Notes: generated from the letters alone by a model not told the origin. A stretch of DNA of 64,000 nucleotides from Alcanivorax quisquiliarum (GCF_023051175.1 NZ_JALKII010000001.1:372001-436000); one strand, 5' to 3'; shown: positions 1 to 8,767, counted from the first letter of the stretch. Translations and numbers: made by a program.

Positions 1-281
1 TCTGGCGCCTGCAAGGCTATGAGTTGCTGAAAGCGTTTTCCGGCGTTACCACGCACGATTGGCAACTGGATATCCCGGTGTTCGACAACACCCAGGATAT
101 AGACTTGCTGGCGCGTCACGTCGAGCAGGCCATGGCCGACGGCAACATCAGCCATGCCTATCTGATCCGTGGCCACGGCGTTTACACCTGGGCCGACACC
201 ATGGAAGCCTGCTACCGGCAGCTGGAAGCGCTGGAATTCCTGTTCGGCGTCGAAGTGCAGCGCCGCCAGCTCAGATCCTGA
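1..281 (+). CDS. mtnB: Methylthioribulose-1-phosphate dehydratase, C-terminal part
   Basis: The reading frame is open from the left edge (first full codon at base 3) and ends at 281, so only the last roughly 92 residues are visible. MtnB dehydrates 5-methylthioribulose-1-phosphate in the cytoplasmic methionine salvage pathway. The visible part fits the class II aldolase/MtnB fold. It begins with the GYEL-x-KAFSGV and THDWQL segment, has the IFDN-type stretch IPVFDNTQDID, and carries the RGHGVYTW segment that supplies a metal-binding His, followed by the helix MEACYRQLEALEFL. The gene lies 16 nt before mtnD and is followed by mtnC, an arrangement that fixes the assignment. The start and any upstream promoter lie outside the window. 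Confidence 0.93.
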   Translation, partial: WRLQGYELLKAFSGVTTHDWQLDIPVFDNTQDIDLLARHVEQAMADGNISHAYLIRGHGVYTWADTMEACYRQLEALEFLFGVEVQRRQLRS

Positions 282-297
282 AACAGGGGGAGATTCA

Positions 298-843
298 ATG
301 AGCCATATCCGCGTCTACGCAGACCAGTCACCGCAACACACATTGCAGAGCACCAGCGACCACGCCGCCATTGCCACCATCCTGGGCGATGCGGGAGTGC
401 GTTTCGAGCGCTGGCAAGCAAGCCAGCCGATCGCCCCGGGCGCTAGCCAGGACGAGGTCATCGCCGCTTATCGCGCCGACATTGATCGCCTGATAGCGGA
501 AGCGGGTTATCAGACCGTTGATGTGGTGAGCCTGGACGCCAGCCACCCGGACAAAGCCGCACTGCGGCAGAAATTTCTCGACGAACATCGGCACGCCGAA
601 GACGAAGTACGTTTTTTCGTGGCCGGCGCCGGGCTGTTCAGCCTGCACATTGGCGACAAAGTCTATGAAGTGCTGTGCGAACAAGGCGATCTGATCTCGG
701 TGCCGGCCAACACACCGCACTGGTTTGATATGGGGCCCAACCCGCACTTTGTGGCAATCCGGTTGTTCAACAATCCGGAAGGCTGGGTGGCGCACTTTAC
801 CGGCAGCGATATCGCCAGCCGCTTCAATCGCCTGGAGAACTGA
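298..843 (+). CDS. mtnD: Acireductone dioxygenase (ARD)
   Basis: A 181-residue cupin enzyme that cleaves the acireductone 1,2-dihydroxy-3-keto-5-methylthiopentene with O2. With iron it yields the methionine precursor KMTB and formate; with nickel it takes the off-pathway reaction. The four metal ligands are visible: His97, His99 and Glu103 in EHRHAEDE, and His141 in TPHWFDMG. They match the known ARD ligand spacing, and the length is typical. I chose the ATG at 298 because it follows a GGGGGAG ribosome site (287-293) and gives the family N-terminus; the frame itself stays open further upstream inside mtnB. It sits between mtnB and mtnC, probably in one transcript. Confidence 0.96.
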   Translation: MSHIRVYADQSPQHTLQSTSDHAAIATILGDAGVRFERWQASQPIAPGASQDEVIAAYRADIDRLIAEAGYQTVDVVSLDASHPDKAALRQKFLDEHRHAEDEVRFFVAGAGLFSLHIGDKVYEVLCEQGDLISVPANTPHWFDMGPNPHFVAIRLFNNPEGWVAHFTGSDIASRFNRLEN

Positions 844-848
844 GCGCC

Positions 849-1529
849 ATGGTGAAGGCGATTGTGACGGATGTCGAAGGCACCACCAGCAGCATTTCCT
901 TCGTGAAAGACGTGTTGTTTCCCTATGCTGCCCACGCCCTGCCCGGCTTTTTGACGCAGCACTGGGAAGCGCCGGAGGTGAAGGCGCAAATTGCCGCCCT
1001 GCGCGAGCAGACCGGCGATACCCTCGACAGCGCCGAGGCTGCCAATACGCTGCTTCAGCAATGGATAGCCGAGGATCGCAAAGCGACACCGCTGAAAGCA
1101 TTGCAAGGCATGATCTGGCGGGAAGGCTATCTGCGCGGGGACTATCAAGCGCACCTGTATCCCGAAGTGGCAGCGCGGCTACGCGACTGGCAACGCCAGG
1201 GCCTTCGCCTGTATGTGTATTCTTCCGGCTCCATCGAGGCCCAAAAACTGTTCTTCGCTTATAGTGAGGCCGGTGATCTGAGCCCTTTGCTGGAAGGTTA
1301 TTTCGATACCACTTCCGGGCACAAGCAGGAGAGCGACAGCTATCGCCGCATCACCGCCGCGATCGGCCTGCCTCCCGCACAGATTCTGTTTCTGTCCGAT
1401 GTCATCGCCGAACTTGACGCGGCCCGCGACGCCGGCCTGCACACTGTGCTGCTCGACCGCGACGGCCACGCCCCGGCAACGAGCCACCCTTGCGTCAGTA
1501 ATTTCGATCAGATAGCGCTGCCCGCCTGA
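849..1529 (+). CDS. mtnC: Enolase-phosphatase E1
   Basis: A 226-residue HAD-superfamily enzyme. It enolises 2,3-diketo-5-methylthiopentyl-1-phosphate and dephosphorylates it to the acireductone used by MtnD, so it performs two salvage steps in one protein. The N-terminal motif TDVEGTTSS carries the nucleophilic Asp8 and Glu10 typical of the E1 subfamily. A YSSGS motif (HAD motif II) lies near residue 120, and SDVIAELDAARDAG supplies the acidic motif close to the C-terminus. It starts 5 nt after mtnD, so translational coupling is likely. Its TGA stop lies within the left arm of a hairpin at 1526-1544. Confidence 0.95.
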   Translation: MVKAIVTDVEGTTSSISFVKDVLFPYAAHALPGFLTQHWEAPEVKAQIAALREQTGDTLDSAEAANTLLQQWIAEDRKATPLKALQGMIWREGYLRGDYQAHLYPEVAARLRDWQRQGLRLYVYSSGSIEAQKLFFAYSEAGDLSPLLEGYFDTTSGHKQESDSYRRITAAIGLPPAQILFLSDVIAELDAARDAGLHTVLLDRDGHAPATSHPCVSNFDQIALPA

Positions 1530-1544
1530 GCCCTTCAGGCTCAG
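1526..1544. terminator. Hairpin between mtnC and rlmG (possible shared terminator)
   Basis: A perfect 7-bp stem CTGAGCC/GGCTCAG with loop CTTCA lies between two converging genes and contains the mtnC stop codon. There is no U-run on either side, so this is a weak intrinsic terminator at best, or a stabilising 3' hairpin. Confidence 0.4.
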
Positions 1545-1555
1545 CGGCGGCGGGC

Positions 1556-2692
1556 TCAGCGATGGCGAGCACTCAAGACAGTAAATTTCGGCCCCTGTTC
1601 CAGCACTGAAACCGCGCCGAAATAACGCCGCAAAGGCACCTCATAACGCAGGTGGCGATTACCGATCACGCGCAATTCGCCACCAGGGGCCAGCTTGCCG
1701 GCCGCTTGCTTGAACAGCACTTTTGCGACGCCATCGTCCACCGCATGGCCACGATGAAACGGCGGGTTGAGCAACACCAGATCAAACTCCCCGGCAAGCC
1801 CATCCAACCCATTGCCCAGATGAAACGCCACCGCCGAACGGGCGTAACGTGCGGCATTCTCCCGCGCACTTTGTATCGCCTGCCAGGATTCATCACAGAA
1901 AATAACCTCCGCAGCGGGATTTCGCTGCGCCGCCAGCAGCCCGATCACACCGTTGCCACAACCGAGATCGACAATGCGCCCGGTGCGGCCGGCCGGAACA
2001 TGCTGCATGAATCTGCGCGCACCGATATCCAGCTGCGACTGCGCGAAAACACCGGCGTGCGCCAGCAACGTCCAGCCCATTTCCGGGACTTCCACACGGC
2101 TGGGATAAAGCGGCGCCGGCACAGCCTCCCCGGTTACCGCAGCCTGCAAACCATGCGCCTTGTAACGGCCCCGCAGCAATTGAAGCTCGGGCAGATAACG
2201 TCGCACTAGCGCCAGCAGGTTGCCCGGCAGATGCTTGTCCATCCACGCCAGCCACACCGGCGTCCCGGCCGGCAATTCTGTGGCAATGCGCCAGAGCTGG
2301 TATTCCAGCAGCGCCAGCTGCTTTGGCACACGCACCACCACGCCTTCTGGCGCCACGGGCCAGGCGCTGTCCGGCCAGCGCCAGGCATCACTGGCAACGG
2401 CAATCTGATTGTCGTCCGCATTGCCCAGCCAGGCCGCTCGCGCCAGCCAGGAATCGCCGCTGCTATGGCAAGCCGGATGCGCCAGTGCCAGCGCGCCACA
2501 TTGGTCGTTGAGTACCAGCCACCCGGCCGCGCCATGTGCTGCCATCTCGTCGAGCAAATACAAATCGGCGCCGTCCCAGGCGCGCAACGTCTCGTTACGC
2601 CGCCGTGGCCAGCGGCGCAGCCGCAGGGTAACGCCGGCATGGGTCAGCCGGGTATCAGGAAGAGGTGTGCCGGGTCGTTTCATGGCGCGCAT
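1556..2692 (-). CDS. rlmG: 23S rRNA (guanine-N2)-methyltransferase, RlmG-like
   Basis: A 378-residue class I SAM methyltransferase of the RsmC/RlmG group, predicted to methylate guanine N2 in rRNA. The SAM-binding motif VDLGCGNGVIGL lies near residue 244 and the catalytic NPPFH motif at about 309-313. The N-terminal half is a divergent duplicated methyltransferase domain without the motif, as in this family. I prefer RlmG over RsmC because the length equals that of E. coli RlmG and because of the C-terminal stretch ELRVIGNRHLRYEVPLRRYFG, whose NRHLxY is RlmG-like. A second in-frame ATG lies three codons inside at 2683. It converges on mtnC with 26 nt between stop codons. Confidence 0.82.
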   Translation of the reverse strand: MRAMKRPGTPLPDTRLTHAGVTLRLRRWPRRRNETLRAWDGADLYLLDEMAAHGAAGWLVLNDQCGALALAHPACHSSGDSWLARAAWLGNADDNQIAVASDAWRWPDSAWPVAPEGVVVRVPKQLALLEYQLWRIATELPAGTPVWLAWMDKHLPGNLLALVRRYLPELQLLRGRYKAHGLQAAVTGEAVPAPLYPSRVEVPEMGWTLLAHAGVFAQSQLDIGARRFMQHVPAGRTGRIVDLGCGNGVIGLLAAQRNPAAEVIFCDESWQAIQSARENAARYARSAVAFHLGNGLDGLAGEFDLVLLNPPFHRGHAVDDGVAKVLFKQAAGKLAPGGELRVIGNRHLRYEVPLRRYFGAVSVLEQGPKFTVLSARHR

Positions 2693-2770
2693 TATGCACT
2701 TGCCGACGCAAAAATACGCCTGCCAGGCAGTGTATTGTCACTTCGCTCTGGCATTCTCAATTTTTTTTGT

Positions 2771-2776
2771 TAGAAT
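2771..2776 (+). promoter_or_regulatory. -10 element for tRNA-Pro(CGG)
   Basis: A TAGAAT hexamer 13 nt before the tRNA 5' end, preceded by a T8 run (2761-2768). No good -35 is seen at 16-18 bp spacing (the best match is TCTGGC). Confidence 0.4.
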
Positions 2777-2788
2777 GCACCCCGCTTT

Positions 2789-2865
2789 CGGAGTATAGCT
2801 CAGCCTGGTAGAGCACTACGTTCGGGACGTAGGGGTCGTAGGTTCAAATCCTGCTACTCCGACCA
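2789..2865 (+). tRNA. tRNA-Pro, anticodon CGG
   Basis: A complete 77-nt cloverleaf with encoded CCA. The acceptor stem is CGGAGTA/TACTCCG. The anticodon arm CTACG/CGTAG encloses the loop TTCGGGA, which gives anticodon CGG at 2823-2825 with G37, and the T arm contains GGTTCAAATCC. It reads CCG codons. A second tRNA-Pro with anticodon TGG lies at 54247-54323. Confidence 0.98.
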
Positions 2866-2913
2866 GACACACTGCACCCCGCCCGATGCGCCCGCCGCAG
2901 GGGAGCAGCCTTG

Positions 2914-2958
2914 AAAAAACCGCGTTGATCGCTCGCTGGCGAACAACGCGGTTTTTTT
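2914..2958 (+). terminator. Rho-independent terminator after tRNA-Pro(CGG)
   Basis: The 8-bp stem CCGCGTTG/CAACGCGG is extended by A6/T7 flanks and ends in T7 (2952-2958). The symmetry means it could also act on transcripts from the TetR gene side. Confidence 0.88.
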
Positions 2959-3042
2959 ATGCCTGTCTTCTATATCTGCGCTGGTGTGCCCATGCGACAG
3001 CCCGCTTCATCATGTGCGCAGCCGCCGCGATGGTTTTACAGC

Positions 3043-3672
3043 TCAACGTGGCCGGCCGAAAGCCCTGATGAACGTATCCAGCCCTGCCTGCACCCGCTGC
3101 TCAAGCTCGGCCGCCGTGGGTGGATCACCTTGCTGAAATACCAGTGACTCGTGCAGGGCACCTCGCCACATACCCATCAGTTGTTCCGCAGCCACAGCGC
3201 TGTCCGGCACACACAGCAGCCCACGCTCGTCGAGCCGCTGCAATAACGCGGCAAGCGCGGCGATGGTGGCCAGCGGCCCCTGCTGATACAGCATCTGGCG
3301 GATGTCCGCCGGAATCGGTGCCGGCGACGACAAGGCACGATACAACAGCACACAATCCTCGCTGCACAGGAACTCCAGCAGCGCCACCCCGAACGCGGTG
3401 AGCGAGCGGCGTACACCAGCGGTGTCATCAACCGGCAAGCGGAGGGAGGCGAACAGACGCTGCTGCACGTCCGCAATGATGGCCTGGATCAAAGCATCGC
3501 GATTGGCGTAGTACGCATACACCGTCACCTTCGACACTCGCGCATCCCTGGCGACCGCTTCCATTGTCATCCCCTGCGGGCCGGCGCGGAAGAACAACGT
3601 GCGCGCCGCCTGGAAGATAGCGGCCTGCTTTGCCGGGTCGCTGGGGCGCCCCCGCGCCGCTTTGAGAGTCAT
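3043..3672 (-). CDS. TetR/AcrR family transcriptional regulator
   Basis: A 209-residue TetR-type repressor. The N-terminal DNA-binding domain contains the helix-turn-helix region MTMEAVARDARVSKVTVYAYY (about residues 35-55), followed by NRDALIQAI. The C-terminal half is a helical ligand-binding domain resembling the AefR-like group. It is transcribed divergently from the RND efflux operon that begins at 3946, the usual arrangement for a local repressor of drug or solvent efflux, so it probably represses that operon and itself. The ligand cannot be inferred. The 273-bp shared regulatory region contains a promoter and a 14-bp palindrome. Confidence 0.88.
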   Translation of the reverse strand: MTLKAARGRPSDPAKQAAIFQAARTLFFRAGPQGMTMEAVARDARVSKVTVYAYYANRDALIQAIIADVQQRLFASLRLPVDDTAGVRRSLTAFGVALLEFLCSEDCVLLYRALSSPAPIPADIRQMLYQQGPLATIAALAALLQRLDERGLLCVPDSAVAAEQLMGMWRGALHESLVFQQGDPPTAAELEQRVQAGLDTFIRAFGRPR

Positions 3673-3862
3673 CTGGTGCTCCTTGATTATCCGTCATCGC
3701 CGTACGACGGGCGCTGAGGCTTTTTTATTTGCCGGCATACCACTTTACCGCCAACTCACCGCGGCGATAGCGCTTATGTCGCCCCGTCAGGCGGCGACGG
3801 CACTCATTCTGGCAGCCACCCGCCCTTTCAACCAGCCGCCCTGACCGCTTTTTCACTAATTA

Positions 3863-3892
3863 TTGAACACAACCGTACACTAAATATATACT
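3863..3892 (+). promoter_or_regulatory. Predicted sigma-70 promoter of the RND efflux operon
   Basis: TTGAAC (3863-3868), an 18-bp spacer and TATACT (3887-3892) lie 54 nt before the adaptor start codon, in the intergenic region shared with the TetR gene. Confidence 0.6.
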
Positions 3893-3922
3893 GGCGTTTT
3901 TGCTTGCCTTGTTCACGGATGA

Positions 3923-3936
3923 TGGCCAATTGGCCA
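3923..3936. promoter_or_regulatory. 14-bp perfect palindrome in the efflux operon leader (candidate operator)
   Basis: TGGCCAATTGGCCA is a perfect dyad about 30 nt downstream of the predicted -10 box and directly abutting the AGGAG ribosome site of the adaptor gene. It could be the binding site of the divergent TetR protein, or a small hairpin that masks translation initiation. This is inference from position and symmetry only. Confidence 0.45.
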
Positions 3937-3945
3937 GGAGCTCTC

Positions 3946-5046
3946 ATGTCTTCGACGCGCCTGCAATCAGCCTGTTCTGCCGCCCTGTTGCCTGCCTCCC
4001 TGTTGCTGACTGCCTGGCTGTTTTTAACCGCCTGCGGGCCAGCCGAGCCTGCCGCCGACCAGCGCGCCACGGCGGCGCCGGTCAAAGCGGTTACATTACG
4101 GCCTGCCGCACTGGATACCTGGACGCTCAGCGGCACGGTGCAAGCTCACATTCAATCGCCTCTGGCATTTCGGGTGGGCGGCCAGATTGTTGCCCGCCAC
4201 ATCAACGCCGGGCAGGCGGTGCGCAAGGGCCAGCCGCTGCTGACACTGGACGAAAAAGATCTGCAAGAACAACTCACCTCTGCCCGTGCGCAGCTCAACA
4301 GCGCACGGGCAGAGGCCGCCAATGCCGCTGCCGAAAGCCGGCGCATGCAGGAGCTGGCCGCGCAGAAACTGGTTTCAGCTCAGGTGGCGGACAACACCCG
4401 CACCCTTGCCGAAGCTGCACAACAGCAGGCGGCTGCCGCCGAGGCGCAGTGGCAGCAAGCGCGCAACGCCATGGCTTACGCCACGTTGGTAGCCCCTGCC
4501 GATGGCGTTATTCTCGATCTTCAGGCACAACCGGGCCAGGTGGTCACCGCAGGCCAGCCTGTTGCGCTGCTGGCCCAAGACGGCCCCCGCGAGGTGGAAG
4601 TATTTGTACCGCAGGAGCGCCGCCACGCTTTGCCAGAGCAGGCGCTGGTGCGTCTGGCCGGTGCCGCCGAGGAAACAACTGCCACCTTGCAGGAAGTCTC
4701 CGGCGCAGCCGATCCGATGACACGCACCTGGCGCGCCCGCTACCGGCTTGATCCGGCCGCAGCCGCCACAGCCGATCTCGGCAGCGTGGCCCGCGTCCGT
4801 TTCACCACGGATGCTGCCGGCGCGGGCATGATTTACCGCGTCCCGCTGGGCGCATTGTCCGAACGGGGTGAAGGTGCCCGGCTATGGGTCATTGAAGACG
4901 GGCAGGTACAACCACACGCCGTGCAGGTGCTCGGCCTGGATACCGAAGATGCGTTCGTGAGCACCACCCTGCCGCCCCAGACCCGCATCGTCGCGCTAGG
5001 CACGCACCTGTTGCACGATGGCCAGCTGGTGCGGGTGATCGACTGA
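3946..5046 (+). CDS. RND efflux membrane-fusion (adaptor) lipoprotein
   Basis: A 366-residue periplasmic adaptor that links an inner-membrane RND pump to an outer-membrane channel. The N-terminal hydrophobic segment ends in LFLTAC, a lipobox with acylated Cys30, so it is a lipoprotein. A lipoyl/barrel-sandwich half follows (PLAFRVGGQIVARHINAGQAVRKGQPLL), then a long Ala/Gln/Glu-rich coiled-coil hairpin (roughly residues 105-175), the second lipoyl half (YATLVAPADGVIL) and a beta-barrel. I chose the ATG at 3946 because AGGAG precedes it by 5 nt and it gives a clean signal peptide; an in-frame ATG at 3904 would add 14 non-signal residues. The stop overlaps the pump start by one base. No outer-membrane factor gene is nearby, so a TolC-type partner must be encoded elsewhere. 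Confidence 0.92.
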   Translation: MSSTRLQSACSAALLPASLLLTAWLFLTACGPAEPAADQRATAAPVKAVTLRPAALDTWTLSGTVQAHIQSPLAFRVGGQIVARHINAGQAVRKGQPLLTLDEKDLQEQLTSARAQLNSARAEAANAAAESRRMQELAAQKLVSAQVADNTRTLAEAAQQQAAAAEAQWQQARNAMAYATLVAPADGVILDLQAQPGQVVTAGQPVALLAQDGPREVEVFVPQERRHALPEQALVRLAGAAEETTATLQEVSGAADPMTRTWRARYRLDPAAAATADLGSVARVRFTTDAAGAGMIYRVPLGALSERGEGARLWVIEDGQVQPHAVQVLGLDTEDAFVSTTLPPQTRIVALGTHLLHDGQLVRVID

Positions 5047-8000
5047 TGGCGATCCCCAATCTCTCCGCCCTCGCGGTACGCGAGCGTGCCATCACATTAT
5101 TCTTCATCATTCTGATCGGCATTGCCGGGCTCAATGCGTTCTTGTCGCTGGGCCGTGCGGAAGACCCGGCCTTCACCATCCGCGTGATGATGGTATCCGC
5201 CACCTGGCCCGGCGCCACCGCGAAAGAAATGCAGGAACAGGTGGCCGACCGCCTGGAGAAACGCATCCAGGAGGTGGAATATTTCAAGCGCGTGGTGACT
5301 ACGGCCCGCCCCGGCCGGGTCGACATGCAAATCGAATTCGAAGACTATGCGCCCGGCGACATGGTGCCGCAGCTATTTTATGAAACCCGCAAACGCATGC
5401 AGGACGAAGCACCCAACATGCCGCCGGGTGTCATCGGCCCGATCGTCAACGACGATTTTTCCGACGTGTATTTCAGCCTCTATGCACTGACCGCCCCCGG
5501 CCTGCCGCCGCGCTTGCTGGCGCGGGAAGCGGAACGGGTTCGCGATCGCCTTGCCCGCGTAGACGGCGTGCGCAAGGTGGATTTGCTCGGCGAGCGGGTG
5601 GAGCGCATTTTTATCGAGTTCGATAATTCGCGCATCGTCAATCTCGGCATTTCCATGCCGGCGGTGCTGGATGCGGTGGATGCACAAAACCAGCTTGTCG
5701 CTGCCGGCTATATCGACACACAAGGCCCACGCAGCTATATCCGGCTTGGCGAAGGCCCGACTGACCCCGACACCCTGCGCGAGCTGCCGATCCGAGTGGA
5801 TGATCGCTTGCTGCGGCTGGGCGATATTGCGGAAATCCGGCGCGGTTACGAAGAACCGCCCTCCTATCTGGTGCGCGCCGGTGGCGACGACGCCGTGCTG
5901 CTGGGCGTGGTCATGGGGCGCGGCGAAAACGGGCTTGATCTGGGCGCTCGGCTGGAGCGATTCAATGAAGCAGAAAAAGCACGGCTACCGCTGGGGCTGA
6001 CGCTGCACCAGCTCACCAATCAGGCCGACGCCATCAGCGAAGCCGTCGATCTGTTTCAGGTGAAATTCTTTGTCGCCGTGGCAGTGGTCACGCTGGTGTG
6101 TTTTCTGGCCATCGGCTGGCGCGCCGGCATCGTGGTGGCAATCGCGATTCCACTGACGCTGGCGCTGACCTTTCTGTTGATGCGCGTTACCGATGTGAAC
6201 CTTGATCGCGTCACACTTGGCGCACTGATTATTGCCCTCGGCCTGCTGGTCGACGATGCCATCATCGCCATCGAGATGATGCTGGTAAAAATGGAACAGG
6301 GCTGGGAGCGCGTCAAGGCGGCGGCCTATGCCTGGCAGGTCACCGCCGCGCCGATGCTGTTCGGCACGCTGGTCACGGTGGCAGGATTTGTGCCGATCGG
6401 TTTTGCCGAGTCGGCGGTCGGTGAATTTGCCGGCAATATTTTCTGGGTGCTGGCTTATGCGTTGCTGGTTTCCTGGCTGGTCGCGGTGATCTTCACACCG
6501 TATCTGGGGGTGAAATTGCTGCCGGACATGGCATCTGCCGACGACGATCATGACCCCTACAGCTCGCCCCGCTACATCAAGCTGCGGCGCTGGATCGGGC
6601 TGTGCGTTCAGCATCGCAAGAGCGTGGTCTTCGGTACCCTCGGGTTATTGGTGCTGGCGTTGCTGTTGATGGTGGCCGGCGTGCAGCAGCAGTTCTTCCC
6701 CAGCTCCGATCGCCCGGAAGTACTGGTGGATATTTACATGCCGGAAGGCACCGCGATTGATCGCACTGACGAAGTCACCCGCCGTATCGAGGCTGTCTTG
6801 CGCGAAATGCCGGGAGTCAAAACATTGTCCGCTTACGTCGGTGCCGGCGCCCCGCGCTTCTTTCTCGCGCTGAATCCGGAGCAGCCAAACCCGGCCTTCG
6901 CGAAGATCATCGCCGTGGCCGAGGATGGTGAGCAGCGTCGTGCCATCGAGGCACAACTGCAGGCGCGGGTCGATGCCGGCGAGTTTCCGGAAGCGCGGGT
7001 GCGTGTGCATCATTTGTTATTCGGCCCGCCCGTGGTCTGGCCTGTTTCGTTCCGCGTCATTGGCCCTGATCTGATTACCCTGCGCCATATTGCCGAGCAG
7101 GTGCGCACCATCACCGCTGCCGTGCCGCAGGTCGCCGAGGCACACCTGGAATGGGGCGAACGAGTGCCGGCGATTCGCTTGCAAATGGACCCGGATCGCT
7201 TACGCCTGCTGAACCTCACGCCCAGAGATGTGGCGCAGCAATTCCAGTTCGAACTGGATGGTTTGCCGGTAACACAGGTACGCGAGGACATCCGCAGCGT
7301 CGAGGTGCGAGCACGCGGCCTGCCCAGCGCACAACCGGACTCGTTGCTGGACATGGAAATCAAGACCGGCGACGGTCGCAAGGTGCCCGTGGCACAGCTT
7401 GGCGACGTGACGATCTCCTATGAAGACCCGGTGCTGAAACGCTACAACCGCGAGCCGTTCATTGCCGTCAACGCCGACATTGCCCAGGCGCAGCCGATCA
7501 CCGTCACCCATGCGGTGTGGAATGCGCTCAGCGAGTTGCGTGCCGACTTGCCGGAAGGCTACCACATCGAGATCGGTGGCTCCGTGGAATCCTCCAGCGA
7601 AGCGGATGCCTCGATCCACAAGATGCAGCCGATCATGATCGCGCTGATGCTGATCTTCATCATGCTGCAAATGCGCTCCTTCTCCGGCACCTTCGTGGTG
7701 ATGGCCACCGCGCCCCTGGGCGTGATCGGCGCGGTGTTCGCCCTGCTGCTGTTCAATCAGCCATTCGGATTTGTGGCGCTGCTGGGCATGATCGGCCTGG
7801 CTGGCATCCTGATGCGTAATACGCTGATCCTGACCCAGCAAGTGACCGACAACGTGCAGCACGGCATGAGCATGGTGGATGCCGTCATCGAGGCCGCCGT
7901 GCGCCGGGCGCGTCCAGTGATCCTCACCGCGCTGGCAGCGGCGCTGGCATTTATTCCGCTGACCACTGATCCATTCTGGGGACCGCTGGCTTATGTGCTG

Positions 8001-8111
8001 ATCGGCGGAGTATTGGTCGGCACGTTGATTACACTGTTGTTCGTACCAGCGCTGTACTCGTTGCTGTTCCGCCTGCCGAAACCGCAGACGGCACCCGCCA
8101 GCACTCCCTGA
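5046..8111 (+). CDS. RND efflux transporter permease subunit
   Basis: A 1021-residue inner-membrane proton/substrate antiporter of the AcrB/acriflavine-resistance superfamily. It shows the classic duplicated layout: TM1 at the N-terminus (ITLFFIILIGIAGL), a large periplasmic porter loop, TM2-6 at about residues 335-490, TM7 near 530, a second periplasmic loop, and TM8-12 from about 860 to the end. The proton-relay acidic pair of TM4 is present as Asp403-Asp404 in GLLVDDAIIAIE. ATG overlaps the adaptor TGA (TGATG), so the two genes are translationally coupled. The substrate is unknown; the subfamily resembles the smaller lipoprotein-adaptor RND pumps rather than CzcA metal pumps. Confidence 0.93.
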   Translation: MAIPNLSALAVRERAITLFFIILIGIAGLNAFLSLGRAEDPAFTIRVMMVSATWPGATAKEMQEQVADRLEKRIQEVEYFKRVVTTARPGRVDMQIEFEDYAPGDMVPQLFYETRKRMQDEAPNMPPGVIGPIVNDDFSDVYFSLYALTAPGLPPRLLAREAERVRDRLARVDGVRKVDLLGERVERIFIEFDNSRIVNLGISMPAVLDAVDAQNQLVAAGYIDTQGPRSYIRLGEGPTDPDTLRELPIRVDDRLLRLGDIAEIRRGYEEPPSYLVRAGGDDAVLLGVVMGRGENGLDLGARLERFNEAEKARLPLGLTLHQLTNQADAISEAVDLFQVKFFVAVAVVTLVCFLAIGWRAGIVVAIAIPLTLALTFLLMRVTDVNLDRVTLGALIIALGLLVDDAIIAIEMMLVKMEQGWERVKAAAYAWQVTAAPMLFGTLVTVAGFVPIGFAESAVGEFAGNIFWVLAYALLVSWLVAVIFTPYLGVKLLPDMASADDDHDPYSSPRYIKLRRWIGLCVQHRKSVVFGTLGLLVLALLLMVAGVQQQFFPSSDRPEVLVDIYMPEGTAIDRTDEVTRRIEAVLREMPGVKTLSAYVGAGAPRFFLALNPEQPNPAFAKIIAVAEDGEQRRAIEAQLQARVDAGEFPEARVRVHHLLFGPPVVWPVSFRVIGPDLITLRHIAEQVRTITAAVPQVAEAHLEWGERVPAIRLQMDPDRLRLLNLTPRDVAQQFQFELDGLPVTQVREDIRSVEVRARGLPSAQPDSLLDMEIKTGDGRKVPVAQLGDVTISYEDPVLKRYNREPFIAVNADIAQAQPITVTHAVWNALSELRADLPEGYHIEIGGSVESSSEADASIHKMQPIMIALMLIFIMLQMRSFSGTFVVMATAPLGVIGAVFALLLFNQPFGFVALLGMIGLAGILMRNTLILTQQVTDNVQHGMSMVDAVIEAAVRRARPVILTALAAALAFIPLTTDPFWGPLAYVLIGGVLVGTLITLLFVPALYSLLFRLPKPQTAPASTP

Positions 8112-8159
8112 GCGAATGGCAGTACGGCCGGGCACTGGCTCGGCCGTGTTGCGCGCTCA
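8110..8159. terminator. Hairpin between RND pump and thpR
   Basis: An inner stem ACGGCCG (8124-8130)/CGGCCGT (8141-8147) lies inside an outer GAGCG/CGCTC pairing, between the stop codons of two converging genes. There is no T-run, so this is only a candidate bidirectional terminator. Confidence 0.4.
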
Positions 8160-8723
8160 GGATTGCCCCAGCGGCCAACGGGCCTGAACCCGGTAACGCC
8201 GCCCTGTGGCATCGGGCGGCTCGCTGCGATACAGCACCAGCTCATTCGCCGGCAGCATCACCGGCTCAGGCAATGGCGGCACTGCCCTGCCCCTCGGGTA
8301 CTGCCGTGCGAGTGTCACATGCGGGCGAAACGCGCGTGGCTCCCACGGCAACCCCAACCGCAAACAGACCGGCGCCACCGCAGTGCGCAGCGCCACCAGC
8401 GCCGACACCGCCTCACCTTCCAGCACCAGCAGCGGCCCGCTTGCGGTGGGGAACCGTGCCGGCGCGGCGAGCGGCTGACGAATCACGGCTGCCTCGGCGC
8501 AAATACGCTCCATGGCAGACGCCAATCTGGCCACGGTGCCGGCATCGGTATGCCCGAGAAAAGCCACCGTCAGATGCCAGTCGTCATGATGTTCCCAGCG
8601 CGTCTGTTCTTCAGGCGCAGGCATTTCTTCAGGCATAGCCGCTTCCGTAGACGCGGCCGCGCACCATTGTGCTAGCTGCTGGCGCAGCGGCGCTGGCACC
8701 GGCAAACCCAGAAAGCAGCGCAT
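8157..8723 (-). CDS. thpR: RNA 2',3'-cyclic phosphodiesterase (2'-5' RNA ligase family)
   Basis: A 188-residue member of the 2H phosphoesterase superfamily. Both catalytic HxTx motifs are visible: HLTV in DDWHLTVAFLG (about residues 50-53) and HVTL in FRPHVTLARQY (about 133-136). Members hydrolyse 2',3'-cyclic phosphate ends of RNA and can reversibly ligate 2'-5' linkages; the physiological substrate is unclear. The N-terminal MRCFLGLPVP matches the family. Its start codon (ATG, preceded by GGAGAG) faces a degenerate 11-bp tandem array at 8768-8821 that separates it from the divergent rimO gene. Confidence 0.9.
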   Translation of the reverse strand: MRCFLGLPVPAPLRQQLAQWCAAASTEAAMPEEMPAPEEQTRWEHHDDWHLTVAFLGHTDAGTVARLASAMERICAEAAVIRQPLAAPARFPTASGPLLVLEGEAVSALVALRTAVAPVCLRLGLPWEPRAFRPHVTLARQYPRGRAVPPLPEPVMLPANELVLYRSEPPDATGRRYRVQARWPLGQS

Positions 8724-8767
8724 GATGCTCTCCTCTTTCAGCTTCTCTCGGCATCTTCTCAGTCTCG

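Noticed and set aside
1556-2692. RsmC rather than RlmG
   Set aside because: Both share the fold and the NPPFH motif, but length and the C-terminal NRHLxY segment fit RlmG better; the call is kept with reduced confidence.
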